This document shows positions 42,935 through 51,461 of a stretch of DNA of 64,000 bases, piece by piece. Position numbers and translations under genes: made by a program. This stretch comes from a candidate division Zixibacteria bacterium SM23_81 (lineage in GTDB: Bacteria; SM23-81): NCBI GenBank assembly GCA_001304015.1, contig LJUY01000011.1, positions 26,652 to 90,651 of the forward strand. The letters are read 5' to 3'. The notes beneath the pieces are model-generated. The model was not told the origin of the DNA, did no database searches, and saw nothing but the letters and a program-made list of their open reading frames with translations. Every line of letters begins with the position of its first letter. Within the stretch, counting starts at the first letter, position 1.

Positions 42935-45508
42935 TCACCTGACGATCACGCATTTTTTGGTGGATGTATAAGTACCGGCTGTTAGTCTATAAAAATAGAC
43001 GCCAGAGGCAACGCCCCGAGCATTCCATTCGACCATATGTAAACCGGTACCTTTCTGCTCATCAACCAATATTTCCACCAACTGACCGGCAGCATTATAG
43101 ACGGCTAGATTCACCATTCCGGCCTCAGAGATCCGAAATGTGATGGTCGTGGTCGCGTTAAAGGGATTGGGATAGTTTTGGTACAACTCATACGACGAGG
43201 GGATCGCGTGCTCATCTTTATCCACACCTGTCAGCCCCAAAAGAGGTCTTTCGTATACGCCGTTTCCGTGAGTGGCAGCCCGGAGCGTAAGACTTATGGT
43301 TGAGATGCTCAAATCCATGACGATGACCGCCTGGGGCAATCCCTCGTGAAACGACGTCCACGAATTCCCACCATCGGTTGTGACAAAAACGCCGATATCA
43401 TTGCCAACGTAGATGTGGTCCGAATAGAGCGGGTGAACGATGACGGCGGAGGTGGGCACATCGGGCAGCATGCCACCGATATCCTGCCAATGATCGCCAC
43501 CATCGGTGGATTTGAAGACATGGGAGCTGCCAAAACCCGAGAAAACAACATACACGACGGCGTCATCGGCAGGATCTACGGCTATATCGACGGGATAACG
43601 ATCTGGAAGATCTGCGGTGATGTTTTGCCACGAAGTCCCTCCATCGACCGTACGGAAAATGCCGGCGCGGGAGAAGATTGGTGCTGTCCCGGCGTACACC
43701 ACGTTGCAGCTATAGGTTGAGGCAGCTAAGGAAAGCACAGGATTGCCATCCAGTTCCTGGCCATTATTCGTTTTGAACCAGTTCCTACCGCCATCAATTG
43801 ATTTATATACATAGCTGAGCCCAGCATAACAGACTTGCGGATCATAAGAACACAGTATGAATGGCGAAACAAAATTGGCTTCACCTCCATAGGGAGGAGG
43901 CAGCTCAATCCAAGTTTCACCTCCATCGAATGATGCGTAAAGATGCCCGAGCCATTGATAGCTGCCGTACATAGTGCGAGGATTTCCGGGATGAATTGCC
44001 GTCCAGGCGCCATCCCCATAAAGAACGCGTCGCCAGGCGACTGTGCCCTCGTAAATGGCCGTGTAGTTATCCTGCAATCCTCCCATGGCCACCAGGGAAT
44101 CCGTCTGTGCTGAGGAAAATCCATTGTAGAATTGTGTTGTCTGATAACCTCCGTTGCACCCTCCGAAAGTTTCACCACCATCGATTGATCGAAAAACACC
44201 TCCGTCGGTGCCGAAATAGATCATATCAGGATTTGTGGGATGATAAGCGATAGCATGAAGATCAACGTGGATATAGTCAGGGGGACCCTCGGGGCCACCC
44301 ACGGGAGGTGTGCCATGTATGTAGGTCCAGTGCGATTTCTGCTCCAAATTGGTCCCGCCGTTGGTCGATTTCCAAAGCTCAATTCCGCCACAAATCACCT
44401 GGCTTGAGTCAACCGGGTTCACTCCCACGAAATGTGAGTACCATCCCTGATAACTGGCATAATCTATATTCGAGACGATGGTCCACGTCTCTCCGTTATC
44501 CACAGACTTGCAGAGCCAAGTGCCAGCTCCACTGGCGTATCCATTTCCAATGCTGGCGAAAAGAACATTGGGAGAAGATTCATACATCGCCAGCATGGCT
44601 TTACCACCAAAAGATACCGGCAATCCTTGATGCAGGCGAGTCCAACTATTGCCTCCGTCGGTTGTACGATAGATGCCATGGCCGGGGCTTCTCAAGTTTC
44701 CGCAGGCAATAAACACTGTGTTGGTATCTATCGGGTTGAGGACCAGATCCGTCACCATAATCGTGCTATTCACTTGTGTCCATGTGGATCCCGCATCTGT
44801 TGATTTATAAGTGCCTTCGGTGGTCCCCGCCCAAACTGTGCTTGAATTCAGGGGATTGATCTCAAGTACCTGTACGCCCCGTCTTTGGCTATAGGACCAA
44901 TCCAGGCTTTTGACCCACGTTTCTCCACCGTCGGCGGATTTGAGAATGCCGATGCCGTAGCTCCCCCGAGCGGTTCGTATGCCCAAACCGATGTCGGCAT
45001 TTTGATAACCATACACTTCTCCCGTGCCAATATAGATGGTGTTGGAATCATCCGGCGCAACGGCGATGGCGCTGACGCCGAGCACGGGAAAACCGGTGTT
45101 AACGTACTCCCATGCATTCGCACCAAGTCCAGCTGTGCGGCTTTTCCACAGCCCCCCGCTGGCAGAGCCAGCGTAAATCGTATTGGGATTTAGGGAATTA
45201 AAAGCTATGGCAACTGTACGACCGCCGATGTTGTGAGGCCCAATGGGTCGCCACGGCTGCGGGCAGGGGATTTGAGCTTGGGCGCGCTTAAAAAGCTCTC
45301 GGGAACGTTCACAGGCCTTATAATGACCGACATCTGGAATCACCGTCTGGGGATAAGCCCGCTGCGCCGTCCACAGCTCCAGGGCTTCAAGGGCGCCAGA
45401 TGTTTTGACTTCAGCTTTTTTTCGCCTCTGGAATTCGAAATACACCTCGAAAGAGATCGCAATGACCAGGAGCAAAAAGAAGATTGTAACGGGAGGTTTG
45501 ATCTTCAT
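42935..45508 (-). CDS. Secreted BNR/sortilin-like beta-propeller protein with FlgD-like sorting domain
   Basis: An 857-residue secreted protein. An N-terminal signal anchor (PVTIFFLLLVIAISFEVYF) is followed by two large WD-like propellers made of BNR/Asp-box repeats (SADGGETWVKS, STDAGSTWTQV, TTDGGNSWTRL, SIDGGRNWFKT, TVDGGTSWQNI, TTDGGNSWTSF), typical of VPS10/sortilin-like and xyloglucanase-like glycosidases. Between repeats are PDDSNTIYIGTGE-type linkers. The C-terminus has YQNYPNPFNATTTITFRI and ASGVYFYRLTAGTY, the same sorting module as in the transglutaminase protein. Without clear catalytic aspartates a glycosidase role remains open; adhesion is equally likely. Confidence 0.9.
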   Translation of the reverse strand: MKIKPPVTIFFLLLVIAISFEVYFEFQRRKKAEVKTSGALEALELWTAQRAYPQTVIPDVGHYKACERSRELFKRAQAQIPCPQPWRPIGPHNIGGRTVAIAFNSLNPNTIYAGSASGGLWKSRTAGLGANAWEYVNTGFPVLGVSAIAVAPDDSNTIYIGTGEVYGYQNADIGLGIRTARGSYGIGILKSADGGETWVKSLDWSYSQRRGVQVLEINPLNSSTVWAGTTEGTYKSTDAGSTWTQVNSTIMVTDLVLNPIDTNTVFIACGNLRSPGHGIYRTTDGGNSWTRLHQGLPVSFGGKAMLAMYESSPNVLFASIGNGYASGAGTWLCKSVDNGETWTIVSNIDYASYQGWYSHFVGVNPVDSSQVICGGIELWKSTNGGTNLEQKSHWTYIHGTPPVGGPEGPPDYIHVDLHAIAYHPTNPDMIYFGTDGGVFRSIDGGETFGGCNGGYQTTQFYNGFSSAQTDSLVAMGGLQDNYTAIYEGTVAWRRVLYGDGAWTAIHPGNPRTMYGSYQWLGHLYASFDGGETWIELPPPYGGEANFVSPFILCSYDPQVCYAGLSYVYKSIDGGRNWFKTNNGQELDGNPVLSLAASTYSCNVVYAGTAPIFSRAGIFRTVDGGTSWQNITADLPDRYPVDIAVDPADDAVVYVVFSGFGSSHVFKSTDGGDHWQDIGGMLPDVPTSAVIVHPLYSDHIYVGNDIGVFVTTDGGNSWTSFHEGLPQAVIVMDLSISTISLTLRAATHGNGVYERPLLGLTGVDKDEHAIPSSYELYQNYPNPFNATTTITFRISEAGMVNLAVYNAAGQLVEILVDEQKGTGLHMVEWNARGVASGVYFYRLTAGTYTSTKKCVIVR

Positions 45509-45590
45509 GGCAACCTCTTCTGTATCAAATGCATCTCATAACAAACCAGATCCGTGTTCTGGGGCAGATCTACCAGAAGGTATTCTTCGA

Positions 45591-46772
45591 TCACTGGCAA
45601 GCGGTGTGTTCCGATGTGACCTGGATATTTCGTTTTCCAAGTTCCTGCGCAAAGGCTTTATAGGGGATGTCGTTGACGGGAGAAAGCACCCCACGCTTGG
45701 CGATTTTACCGTTTCCAATCATCAGGGCGCCTATGCTGGCCGTATAGCCCACCGTTCTACTCATACTCGTGAAACCAGTTTTGAGATCGCGCCTGTCAAT
45801 CACCTGATAGACCGCTCGTGTATGTTTCCCGTCTTTCCTGCCCCTCACCTCTACCCGAACGACCACGACATCCCGCTCAAGGGGCCCATACTGAATGTGA
45901 GGCTCTATGGCGGCCGCGAGAAATCGCCTTCGATCCACTGCCACACCATTCACAATCACCGGCTCGTCGTCAAGAAGATGAAGGCCCACAATCGTCTTCC
46001 AAAAGGCACAGTGGCCGGGCCATCGTAAGGAGTACCGTCCCATGTGACGCAGTCCGGATTGTTCGATTCCCAGCAAATTGGCATACTTCAAAGCGTCGCC
46101 GTTTGGAATAGCCTCCAGCTTCCCCAAACCCTCGATTTCAATCTCGTGGATGTTTTCGGGAGAGAACATCTGGGACTCTTTGACATCGACGGTTTTCCCA
46201 TTCCGAATCACTCGTCCGGCGCGCCGGTAGGATTTTAATACTCCTTCAAATGTCCAGGTCACCTTGTACTTGATGGGGTTGTCGGCTGCATCGGGCTCGG
46301 GAAAACCTGCACCATAGCTAAATATCTCCTCAACGATGTCCAGCGAGCGGACTGCCTCGCCCAACAGCACCAGATCGATCCCCGGATCCATGCCAAATTC
46401 GGGAAGAATGGTGACGTTTCTTGTCTCAGCCATTTCCGCCAGGTTCTTCACCTGCGGCCCGGCGTAAAATGCGTTTACCAGGTGAATTTGGCGCTCCACA
46501 GCGACCGCAGCCACAGTGCCGCAAAAAACCGAAGGCAACAAATCGATGACCACATCCGGCCCCTGCTCCATCAGGCGGCTTATGCTTTTCGGGCTCTGGG
46601 CATCGACAGATTCACACCGCACCTTGCGCCCATATCCTCTTTCTTCAACATGGGCTATGAGTGCCTTAAGATCCCTATCCGCCGCGATGACTTCTGATAC
46701 CTGTTCACTTTGCAGGAGGTCGTGCAGGGCCGCTTTCCCCTGCATGCCCACGCCCAAAAGGAGCACTTTCAT
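45591..46772 (-). CDS. Saccharopine dehydrogenase-like oxidoreductase
   Basis: A 393-residue protein of the saccharopine dehydrogenase family (Lys9/LYSDH-like). The Rossmann start is VLLLGVGMQGKAALHDLL; GPDVVIDLLPSVFCG and LPEFGMDPGIDLVLLGEAV follow, and the C-terminal dimer domain ends VGYTASIGALMIGNGKI. It may be an L-lysine or carboxynorspermidine-type dehydrogenase; the real reaction cannot be settled. Weak ribosome site (AAAGTAG) before the ATG at 46772. On both sides it is flanked by spacers, the upstream one with the large repeat mosaic. Confidence 0.88.
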   Translation of the reverse strand: MKVLLLGVGMQGKAALHDLLQSEQVSEVIAADRDLKALIAHVEERGYGRKVRCESVDAQSPKSISRLMEQGPDVVIDLLPSVFCGTVAAVAVERQIHLVNAFYAGPQVKNLAEMAETRNVTILPEFGMDPGIDLVLLGEAVRSLDIVEEIFSYGAGFPEPDAADNPIKYKVTWTFEGVLKSYRRAGRVIRNGKTVDVKESQMFSPENIHEIEIEGLGKLEAIPNGDALKYANLLGIEQSGLRHMGRYSLRWPGHCAFWKTIVGLHLLDDEPVIVNGVAVDRRRFLAAAIEPHIQYGPLERDVVVVRVEVRGRKDGKHTRAVYQVIDRRDLKTGFTSMSRTVGYTASIGALMIGNGKIAKRGVLSPVNDIPYKAFAQELGKRNIQVTSEHTACQ

Positions 46773-46832
46773 AAGCTACTTTCCCAAAGGAATCGGGACC
46801 TGGGATCCGGGGTCCGGGAATAGTGAAAAACC

Positions 46833-47108
46833 GAGACTAGAGATTCAAGATTCGAGAATCGTGATTCGAGATTCGTAAAAAATCGAGACTAGAGACTGGA
46901 AACTAGCGACTTGTGAAAAGAAAGACCGGTCCTGGATACTGGATGCAAGATACTAGATACTGGATAAAGGCTACACGAACAGAATTTCTTTTCCAGCTTC
47001 CAGTGTCCAGCCTTTAGTTTCTATACCAGCTTCCACAACCATAAACCAGCTTCCAGCTTCTACTTGCTGCCACCTACATCCTGCCTACTGCTTACTGCCT
47101 ACTGCTTA
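46833..47108. repeat. Mosaic of four different heptamer arrays
   Basis: This 388-base spacer contains four arrays, each with an exact period of seven but different sequence: GAGACTA, GAGATTC, AAGATTC, GAGAATC, GTGATTC and GAGATTC (46833-46874) resumed by GAGACTA, GAGACTG, GAAACTA and GCGACTT (46885-46912); CTGGATA, CTGGATG, CAAGATA, CTAGATA and CTGGATA (46932-46966); TTCCAGC, TTCCAGT, GTCCAGC and CTTTAGT (46991-47018); CTGCCTA, CTGCTTA, CTGCCTA and CTGCTTA (47081-47108). No gene is present. Confidence 0.9.
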
Positions 47109-47141
47109 CCACCAACTACTGCACAACACCACCCCTCACCC

Positions 47142-47160
47142 GGGCGAGGAAACCTCGCCC
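47142..47160 (-). terminator. Perfect 8-bp palindrome behind a small gene
   Basis: GGGCGAGG (47142-47149) and CCTCGCCC (47153-47160) are separated by AAA and lie directly after the TAG of the small membrane protein gene on the minus strand. There is no T-run, so if it terminates transcription it is not by the usual intrinsic route; similar short GC-rich palindromes are known as dispersed elements in other bacteria. Confidence 0.55.
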
Positions 47161-47445
47161 CTACAATTTCATTATATTGCCATTGCTATTGCTATTGTCA
47201 TTTGCGTCACCAGAATCCTGCTCTTTTTGCTTTTTACCCGAACGTTCTTCCACGATGACCTGGGCAGCTTTTTGGCGATCTTTATTGTAAAATTCGAAGG
47301 TAGATCCAAAGAGGACAGATGTCAGGCTGCCGCCACGTTTTCTTAAGCGGGACGATATTCTTACAAACAAAATCAGGACGAGTAGAATAAGAAATCCGGG
47401 CAAGAACAAGTTGATAATTTCATCGGAGATCAGCATCGTGGACAT
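47161..47445 (-). CDS. Small membrane protein with repeat-encoded C-terminal tail
   Basis: A 94-residue protein with one membrane helix (IINLFLPGFLILLVLILFVR), a basic patch (SSRLRKRGG) and a short C-terminal region. I do not recognise the family. The last 15 residues (DANDNSNSNGNIMKL) are the translation of the ATTGCC hexamer array on the complementary strand (47176-47205), so the array has grown into the coding sequence or the gene has lost its own stop. The ATG at 47445 is chosen; a TTG 90 bases upstream is possible. The stop is followed at once by a palindrome. Confidence 0.6.
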   Translation of the reverse strand: MSTMLISDEIINLFLPGFLILLVLILFVRISSRLRKRGGSLTSVLFGSTFEFYNKDRQKAAQVIVEERSGKKQKEQDSGDANDNSNSNGNIMKL

Positions 47446-47607
47446 GGTCACTTCGTTTTTAATGTGAAATGAATCTTTTCCCAATTTTCTTGTTGGCTCT
47501 TGTATTGGTTCAGACTTTCGAAGGCAGATTTTCAATTTTCTTGAGACAGCAGTACAATTTCAAAGTTGCGACGCCATTGACCGCTTCGAAGACCTGTATC
47601 AGGCAGC

Positions 47608-49032
47608 TCACCTGGTCATAATTTCGAAGGCTTTCTCCTGAATCAGTTCCCAGGCTTGATAAACATGTTTCTCCGTCACATTCGTCTGGCCGGTGACGAA
47701 TCTGATGGTATACATCCCCCTCACCTTAGTGTGGGTGAGGTACAGTTTGCCGGTCAGGTTGAGTCTATGCAAAAGTTTTTCATTCAACAAGTCGATCTCA
47801 GCATCGTCTAAACCCTCGGGTCTAAATCGAAAACAGACCACGTTCAATGAAAGGGGAGCGGTCAATTCGAAATGATCATGATCGGATATGCTCCGGGCGA
47901 AATCCTTGGCCAATTGGATATGGTATCTGATTTTCTCCCTGATGCCCTCGACCCCGAAATTCCTGATCACAAACCACAACTTCAGCGCTCTGAAACGCCT
48001 TCCCAAAGGGATACCCCAATCACGATAGTTGTTCACCTGGCCCTGGGATCTGGTCTTAAGGTACTCAGGCAGGATCTCAAAGGTTCGAATTAAGGCACCC
48101 TTGTCCTTGACAAAGTAGGCGGAGCAATCGAAATTCGTGAACATCCATTTGTGGGGATTGAACACAAAGCTATCGACCCGATCTATGCCCTCTATCATCC
48201 ACCGATATTCCGGCAGGACCAGGGCCGTTCCGGCATAGGCGGCGTCGACGTGCAGCCAGATGCCGTATTGGCTGCAAATCTTGGAAATCTCATCCAGAGG
48301 GTCAATTGCCGCGGTGCCCGTGGTGCCTATTGTGGCGATGACACAGACTGGCTTTTTCCCGTTGGAGATATCGTTGGCGATGGCCTCTTTTAACCTGTCC
48401 GGCCTGAGACGTAGTTTTTCATCCACCTCAATTTTGACCAGATTCCGTCTGCCGAATCCTGCTATTTTCACGGCCTTCTCAATGGAAGAATGGGTCTCGG
48501 TCGAGCAATACACTCTCAAATTCTGAAAGCCTTCAAACCCAGTCTCGTTAATACGAAAATCCGAGAATTTCTCCCTGGCCGTTAGTATGGCGCACAGAGT
48601 GGCAGAAGAGGCGCTATCTTGAATAACACCCTCAAAATGCTCGGGAAGTCCGATCATTCTCTTGGCCCAGTTCAGAGCCTTTTCCTCTAGCTCGGCCGCC
48701 GCCGGGGAGGTCTCCCAGATCATGCATTGAAGGCCCAAAGCAGCGGTGAGCATCTCGGCTAAGATAGAAGGATAACTTGAATTGGCGGGGAAAAAGGCGA
48801 AAAAATTGGGGCTCTGCCAATGGGTAATGCCGGGAAGGATGATCTTCTGAAAATCCTCCATAATCTCGTCTATGGATTCACCATCAGATGGAGCGTCTGC
48901 CGGCAACTGGTCATAGATCTCTCTGGGCCCTACGGTCGATTTGACGGGGTATTTTTCCACCTCTGCACAGTAGTCGGCCATCCAATCGACCATCTGATGA
49001 GCGTATTTTCTAAATTCATATAAATTTATCAT
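47608..49032 (-). CDS. PLP-dependent aromatic/group II amino acid decarboxylase
   Basis: A 474-residue group II pyridoxal-phosphate decarboxylase (AADC/tryptophan-tyrosine decarboxylase type). PLP and catalytic features are visible: THWQSPNFFAFFPANSSYPS, the aspartate in IWLHVDAAYAGTAL, and the Schiff-base lysine in FVFNPHKWMFTNFDC. The C-terminal flexible loop around YCAEVE... and LYLTHTKVRGMYTIRF is normal. It probably turns an aromatic amino acid into the amine. The ATG at 49032 has AGAAGG about twelve bases upstream. Repeat-bearing spacers flank it on the right. Confidence 0.93.
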   Translation of the reverse strand: MINLYEFRKYAHQMVDWMADYCAEVEKYPVKSTVGPREIYDQLPADAPSDGESIDEIMEDFQKIILPGITHWQSPNFFAFFPANSSYPSILAEMLTAALGLQCMIWETSPAAAELEEKALNWAKRMIGLPEHFEGVIQDSASSATLCAILTAREKFSDFRINETGFEGFQNLRVYCSTETHSSIEKAVKIAGFGRRNLVKIEVDEKLRLRPDRLKEAIANDISNGKKPVCVIATIGTTGTAAIDPLDEISKICSQYGIWLHVDAAYAGTALVLPEYRWMIEGIDRVDSFVFNPHKWMFTNFDCSAYFVKDKGALIRTFEILPEYLKTRSQGQVNNYRDWGIPLGRRFRALKLWFVIRNFGVEGIREKIRYHIQLAKDFARSISDHDHFELTAPLSLNVVCFRFRPEGLDDAEIDLLNEKLLHRLNLTGKLYLTHTKVRGMYTIRFVTGQTNVTEKHVYQAWELIQEKAFEIMTR

Positions 49033-49110
49033 GTTGAAACAGCCTTCTACTAGGTGAGAAAGTGACATTGGACATCATATGAATCCAAATAGTCATTGGA
49101 TTATCTTGAC

Positions 49111-49157
49111 TCGAATCACGAATCTCGAGTCTCGTTACGAGCTTCGAAACCGCCAAA
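49111..49157. repeat. Inverted 47-base copy of the 27.1-kb repeat
   Basis: CGAATCA, CGAATCT, CGAGTCT and CGTTACG in register at 49112-49139, followed by the segment CGAGCTTCGAAACCGCCAAA read in the opposite sense at 27.1 kb. The full stretch is the exact reverse complement of 27139-27185. It sits between the decarboxylase and the DUF6498-like genes. Confidence 0.9.
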
Positions 49158-49168
49158 CGATTCACGAC

Positions 49169-49948
49169 TCATCTGTCCAAAGGGGGGTCCTGCTCCTCCG
49201 GTCCTGTCCGCAGAGGCAGGAATCTCTTCGGGGTGGAACTGGTGCCTTTCCGACCCCCTTTTCTGGATTCATAAAATCGTTGCATCCGCTTTCTCATACT
49301 CGAGATGCGCTGTTGATGCTCACGTTTATGAGAGAACAGATCGACGACGATCTTGATGAGCACCAGTAAGAGAATTCCCACCGGAGGCGCGTTGATATGC
49401 AGGAGTAAAAACCCGCCGAAGATGATGAAGATGTGAAGAACAACGACTCTCTTATAGGGGCCGAACATCAACTCGCCCATGAGCAACCTGTCGCGCTCAC
49501 CACCACGGAGATAGTTCCAGACGAAGGAGAAGCCATGGCTGGCGCCGAGAAACACAGCGGCATAGGCCAGATGGTATTGAGAGATGATGCCCAGCACCGT
49601 GGGGATATCGATGCCCAGCCCACCATATCTGCCGATCATGTGAATCACAAAGATGCCGTGAACGGTCACAAATCCGCCGTAGTGAACGCAGAAGAAGGGA
49701 ATCATGAAGATTTTCTGAAACAGCTTTATCGGTTCCTTGGAGCGGCTGAAAATCATCTTGAGCACATTAAAGCCGCCGATGATCACGTTCTCCAGCCAGA
49801 ACAGGAAGACCAGCGGAAAGACCTGCCAGTCAAAGAACAGTACCCCAAATATCGGCACCAGGTTGGCCAGCACTAAGGCGCGACCACTCGGCGTGAGCCA
49901 GGGTATGGATGGCTCGCGTTTTCTTCGCTCGTTACCCAATAACCTCAT
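49169..49948 (-). CDS. DUF6498-like multi-helix membrane protein
   Basis: A 259-residue membrane protein with about six helices (LVLANLVPIFGVLFFDWQVF, VFLFWLENVIIGGFNVLKM, FMIPFFCVHYGGFVTVHGIF, YAAVFLGASHGFSFVWNYL, VVLHIFIIFGGFLLLHI), which looks like DUF6498. The FWLENVIIG motif and the histidines of FFCVHYGGFVTVHG and LHINAPPVG could bind a metal or haem. The C-terminal 50 residues are basic and disordered. The function is unknown. AGGAGAGA precedes the ATG at 49948. Confidence 0.85.
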   Translation of the reverse strand: MRLLGNERRKREPSIPWLTPSGRALVLANLVPIFGVLFFDWQVFPLVFLFWLENVIIGGFNVLKMIFSRSKEPIKLFQKIFMIPFFCVHYGGFVTVHGIFVIHMIGRYGGLGIDIPTVLGIISQYHLAYAAVFLGASHGFSFVWNYLRGGERDRLLMGELMFGPYKRVVVLHIFIIFGGFLLLHINAPPVGILLLVLIKIVVDLFSHKREHQQRISSMRKRMQRFYESRKGGRKGTSSTPKRFLPLRTGPEEQDPPLDR

Positions 49949-50096
49949 TCTCTCCTGTTCTTAGGACCACATTCCCGGCCACCCCAGCCCCCTCACCACC
50001 CTTCAATCACGCCCCACCACACAGTCACATCGTGATTTACCCTCTTTCGCTATTCCATCACTCGCTCTCTGTTGGAATGGTTCCTCCTATTTTGAC

Positions 50097-51389
50097 TCAT
50101 TTCAAACCCAACACCGCTCGATACCCGGGTATATCCAAGAAACCATGGCCACTGACGTTAAAGGCGATGACCTTCTTTTCGCCAGCCTCCTTACATTTTA
50201 TGGCCTCTTCGATGGCGCAACATATCGAATAAGCCGATTCTGGGGCTGGTAACCATCCTTCCGTTTCCATAAAGATCTTCGCATTTTCAAACACGTGCTT
50301 TTCATCCCTGGGATAGGCGATGGTATCGATGTAACCTTTATTCCTCAGCAAGCTGATGATCGGCGAACAGCCATGGTAGCGCAACCCATCGCCCTTGATG
50401 GGAGCCATGTCAACCTTATGTCCCAGCGTATACATCATTAACATGGGCGTCATCTCTGCGTAGTCGGCGAAGTCGTATTCATAGCTACCTTGCAGGTTAG
50501 GTGCCACTTGGCTCTGAGCGGTGATGAATTGAATTTTCTTTCCCTTCTTCAACACATCGCCGACAAAGGGCAGTGCAAATCCGCCAAAATTCGAACCACC
50601 CCCAAGGCATGATATCACTATATCTGGGTAGTCGTCGAAGATTTCAAACTGCCCCTGGCTCTCCAGGCCTATTATTGTTTGATGCATGAGGACATGGTTT
50701 AGAACCGAGCCCAAACAATAGGTTGCCTTTGGGTCTTTTTGAGAATCCTCCAAACCCTCAGAGATGGCAATACCGAGAGAACCGACATGTTCCGGATCTT
50801 TTTCATACAGCACTTTGCCGAATTCGGTCATTGGACTTGGTGAGGCATAGACATCTGCGCCCATCATCTTCATAAAAGACAATCGATCATTCTTCCAGTT
50901 ATAGACACTGCGCACCCAGAATACCGTGCATTTCAGTCCGGTCACAGCGGCCGCATAGGAAAGCGCCGTTCCCCACTGCCCCGCCCCAGTTTCTGTGGTC
51001 ACCCTTTCAAAGCCCTGCTTTTTGGCATACCAGCATTGCGCCAGAGCAGTATTGACCTTGTGGCTACCCGTGGGGCTGAAGAATTCGCTTTTGTAATACA
51101 GCCTCGCCGGCGTATCAAGCCTTTTCTCAAGATTTGTTGCTCTAAATAGCGGTCTCGGCCTACCCGCCTTGGAATAAAGATCCATGATGCCGCCGGGAAT
51201 GTCTATCCAATTTTCCTGAGAGAATTCCTGCTTAAGGCATTCACCGACCATGAGATTTGGCAAATTCTGGATGCGCGAAGGACCGTCCTCCGGGTCCTTT
51301 GGCGGTGGCAACGGCTCTGGCAAATCGGGCAAGATGTTATACCACTGGGTTGGCACTTCATCGAATTTCAAATTCACCATGTTTTTCAT
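50097..51389 (-). CDS. trpB: Tryptophan synthase beta chain, TrpB2 type
   Basis: A 430-residue TrpB2-like tryptophan synthase beta subunit, longer than canonical TrpB at the N-terminus (WYNILPDLPEPLPPPKDPED). It carries the PLP lysine in SPTGSHKVNTALAQ, the glutamate of TTETGAGQWGTALS, the GGGSNFGGFALPF phosphate cup and the final SGHGFLDIPGYRA. TrpB2 enzymes make tryptophan from indole and serine (or phosphoserine) without TrpA. No other trp gene is in the window, which fits a salvage role. GAGGGGGG lies before the ATG at 51389. Confidence 0.94.
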   Translation of the reverse strand: MKNMVNLKFDEVPTQWYNILPDLPEPLPPPKDPEDGPSRIQNLPNLMVGECLKQEFSQENWIDIPGGIMDLYSKAGRPRPLFRATNLEKRLDTPARLYYKSEFFSPTGSHKVNTALAQCWYAKKQGFERVTTETGAGQWGTALSYAAAVTGLKCTVFWVRSVYNWKNDRLSFMKMMGADVYASPSPMTEFGKVLYEKDPEHVGSLGIAISEGLEDSQKDPKATYCLGSVLNHVLMHQTIIGLESQGQFEIFDDYPDIVISCLGGGSNFGGFALPFVGDVLKKGKKIQFITAQSQVAPNLQGSYEYDFADYAEMTPMLMMYTLGHKVDMAPIKGDGLRYHGCSPIISLLRNKGYIDTIAYPRDEKHVFENAKIFMETEGWLPAPESAYSICCAIEEAIKCKEAGEKKVIAFNVSGHGFLDIPGYRAVLGLK

Positions 51390-51461
51390 CTGCCCCCCTC
51401 TTTCTTTAAATAAGTGAAAATTCTTCACGCGGCCTAAGACTTTAAGAACGACATGGTGGGC

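Noticed and set aside
45405..46028. 207-codon plus-strand frame
   Set aside because: It is antisense to the saccharopine-dehydrogenase-like and BNR-protein genes and has no coding signature.
46833..47205. Possible CRISPR array
   Set aside because: Units are 6-7 bases with no unique spacers, and no cas gene is in the window.
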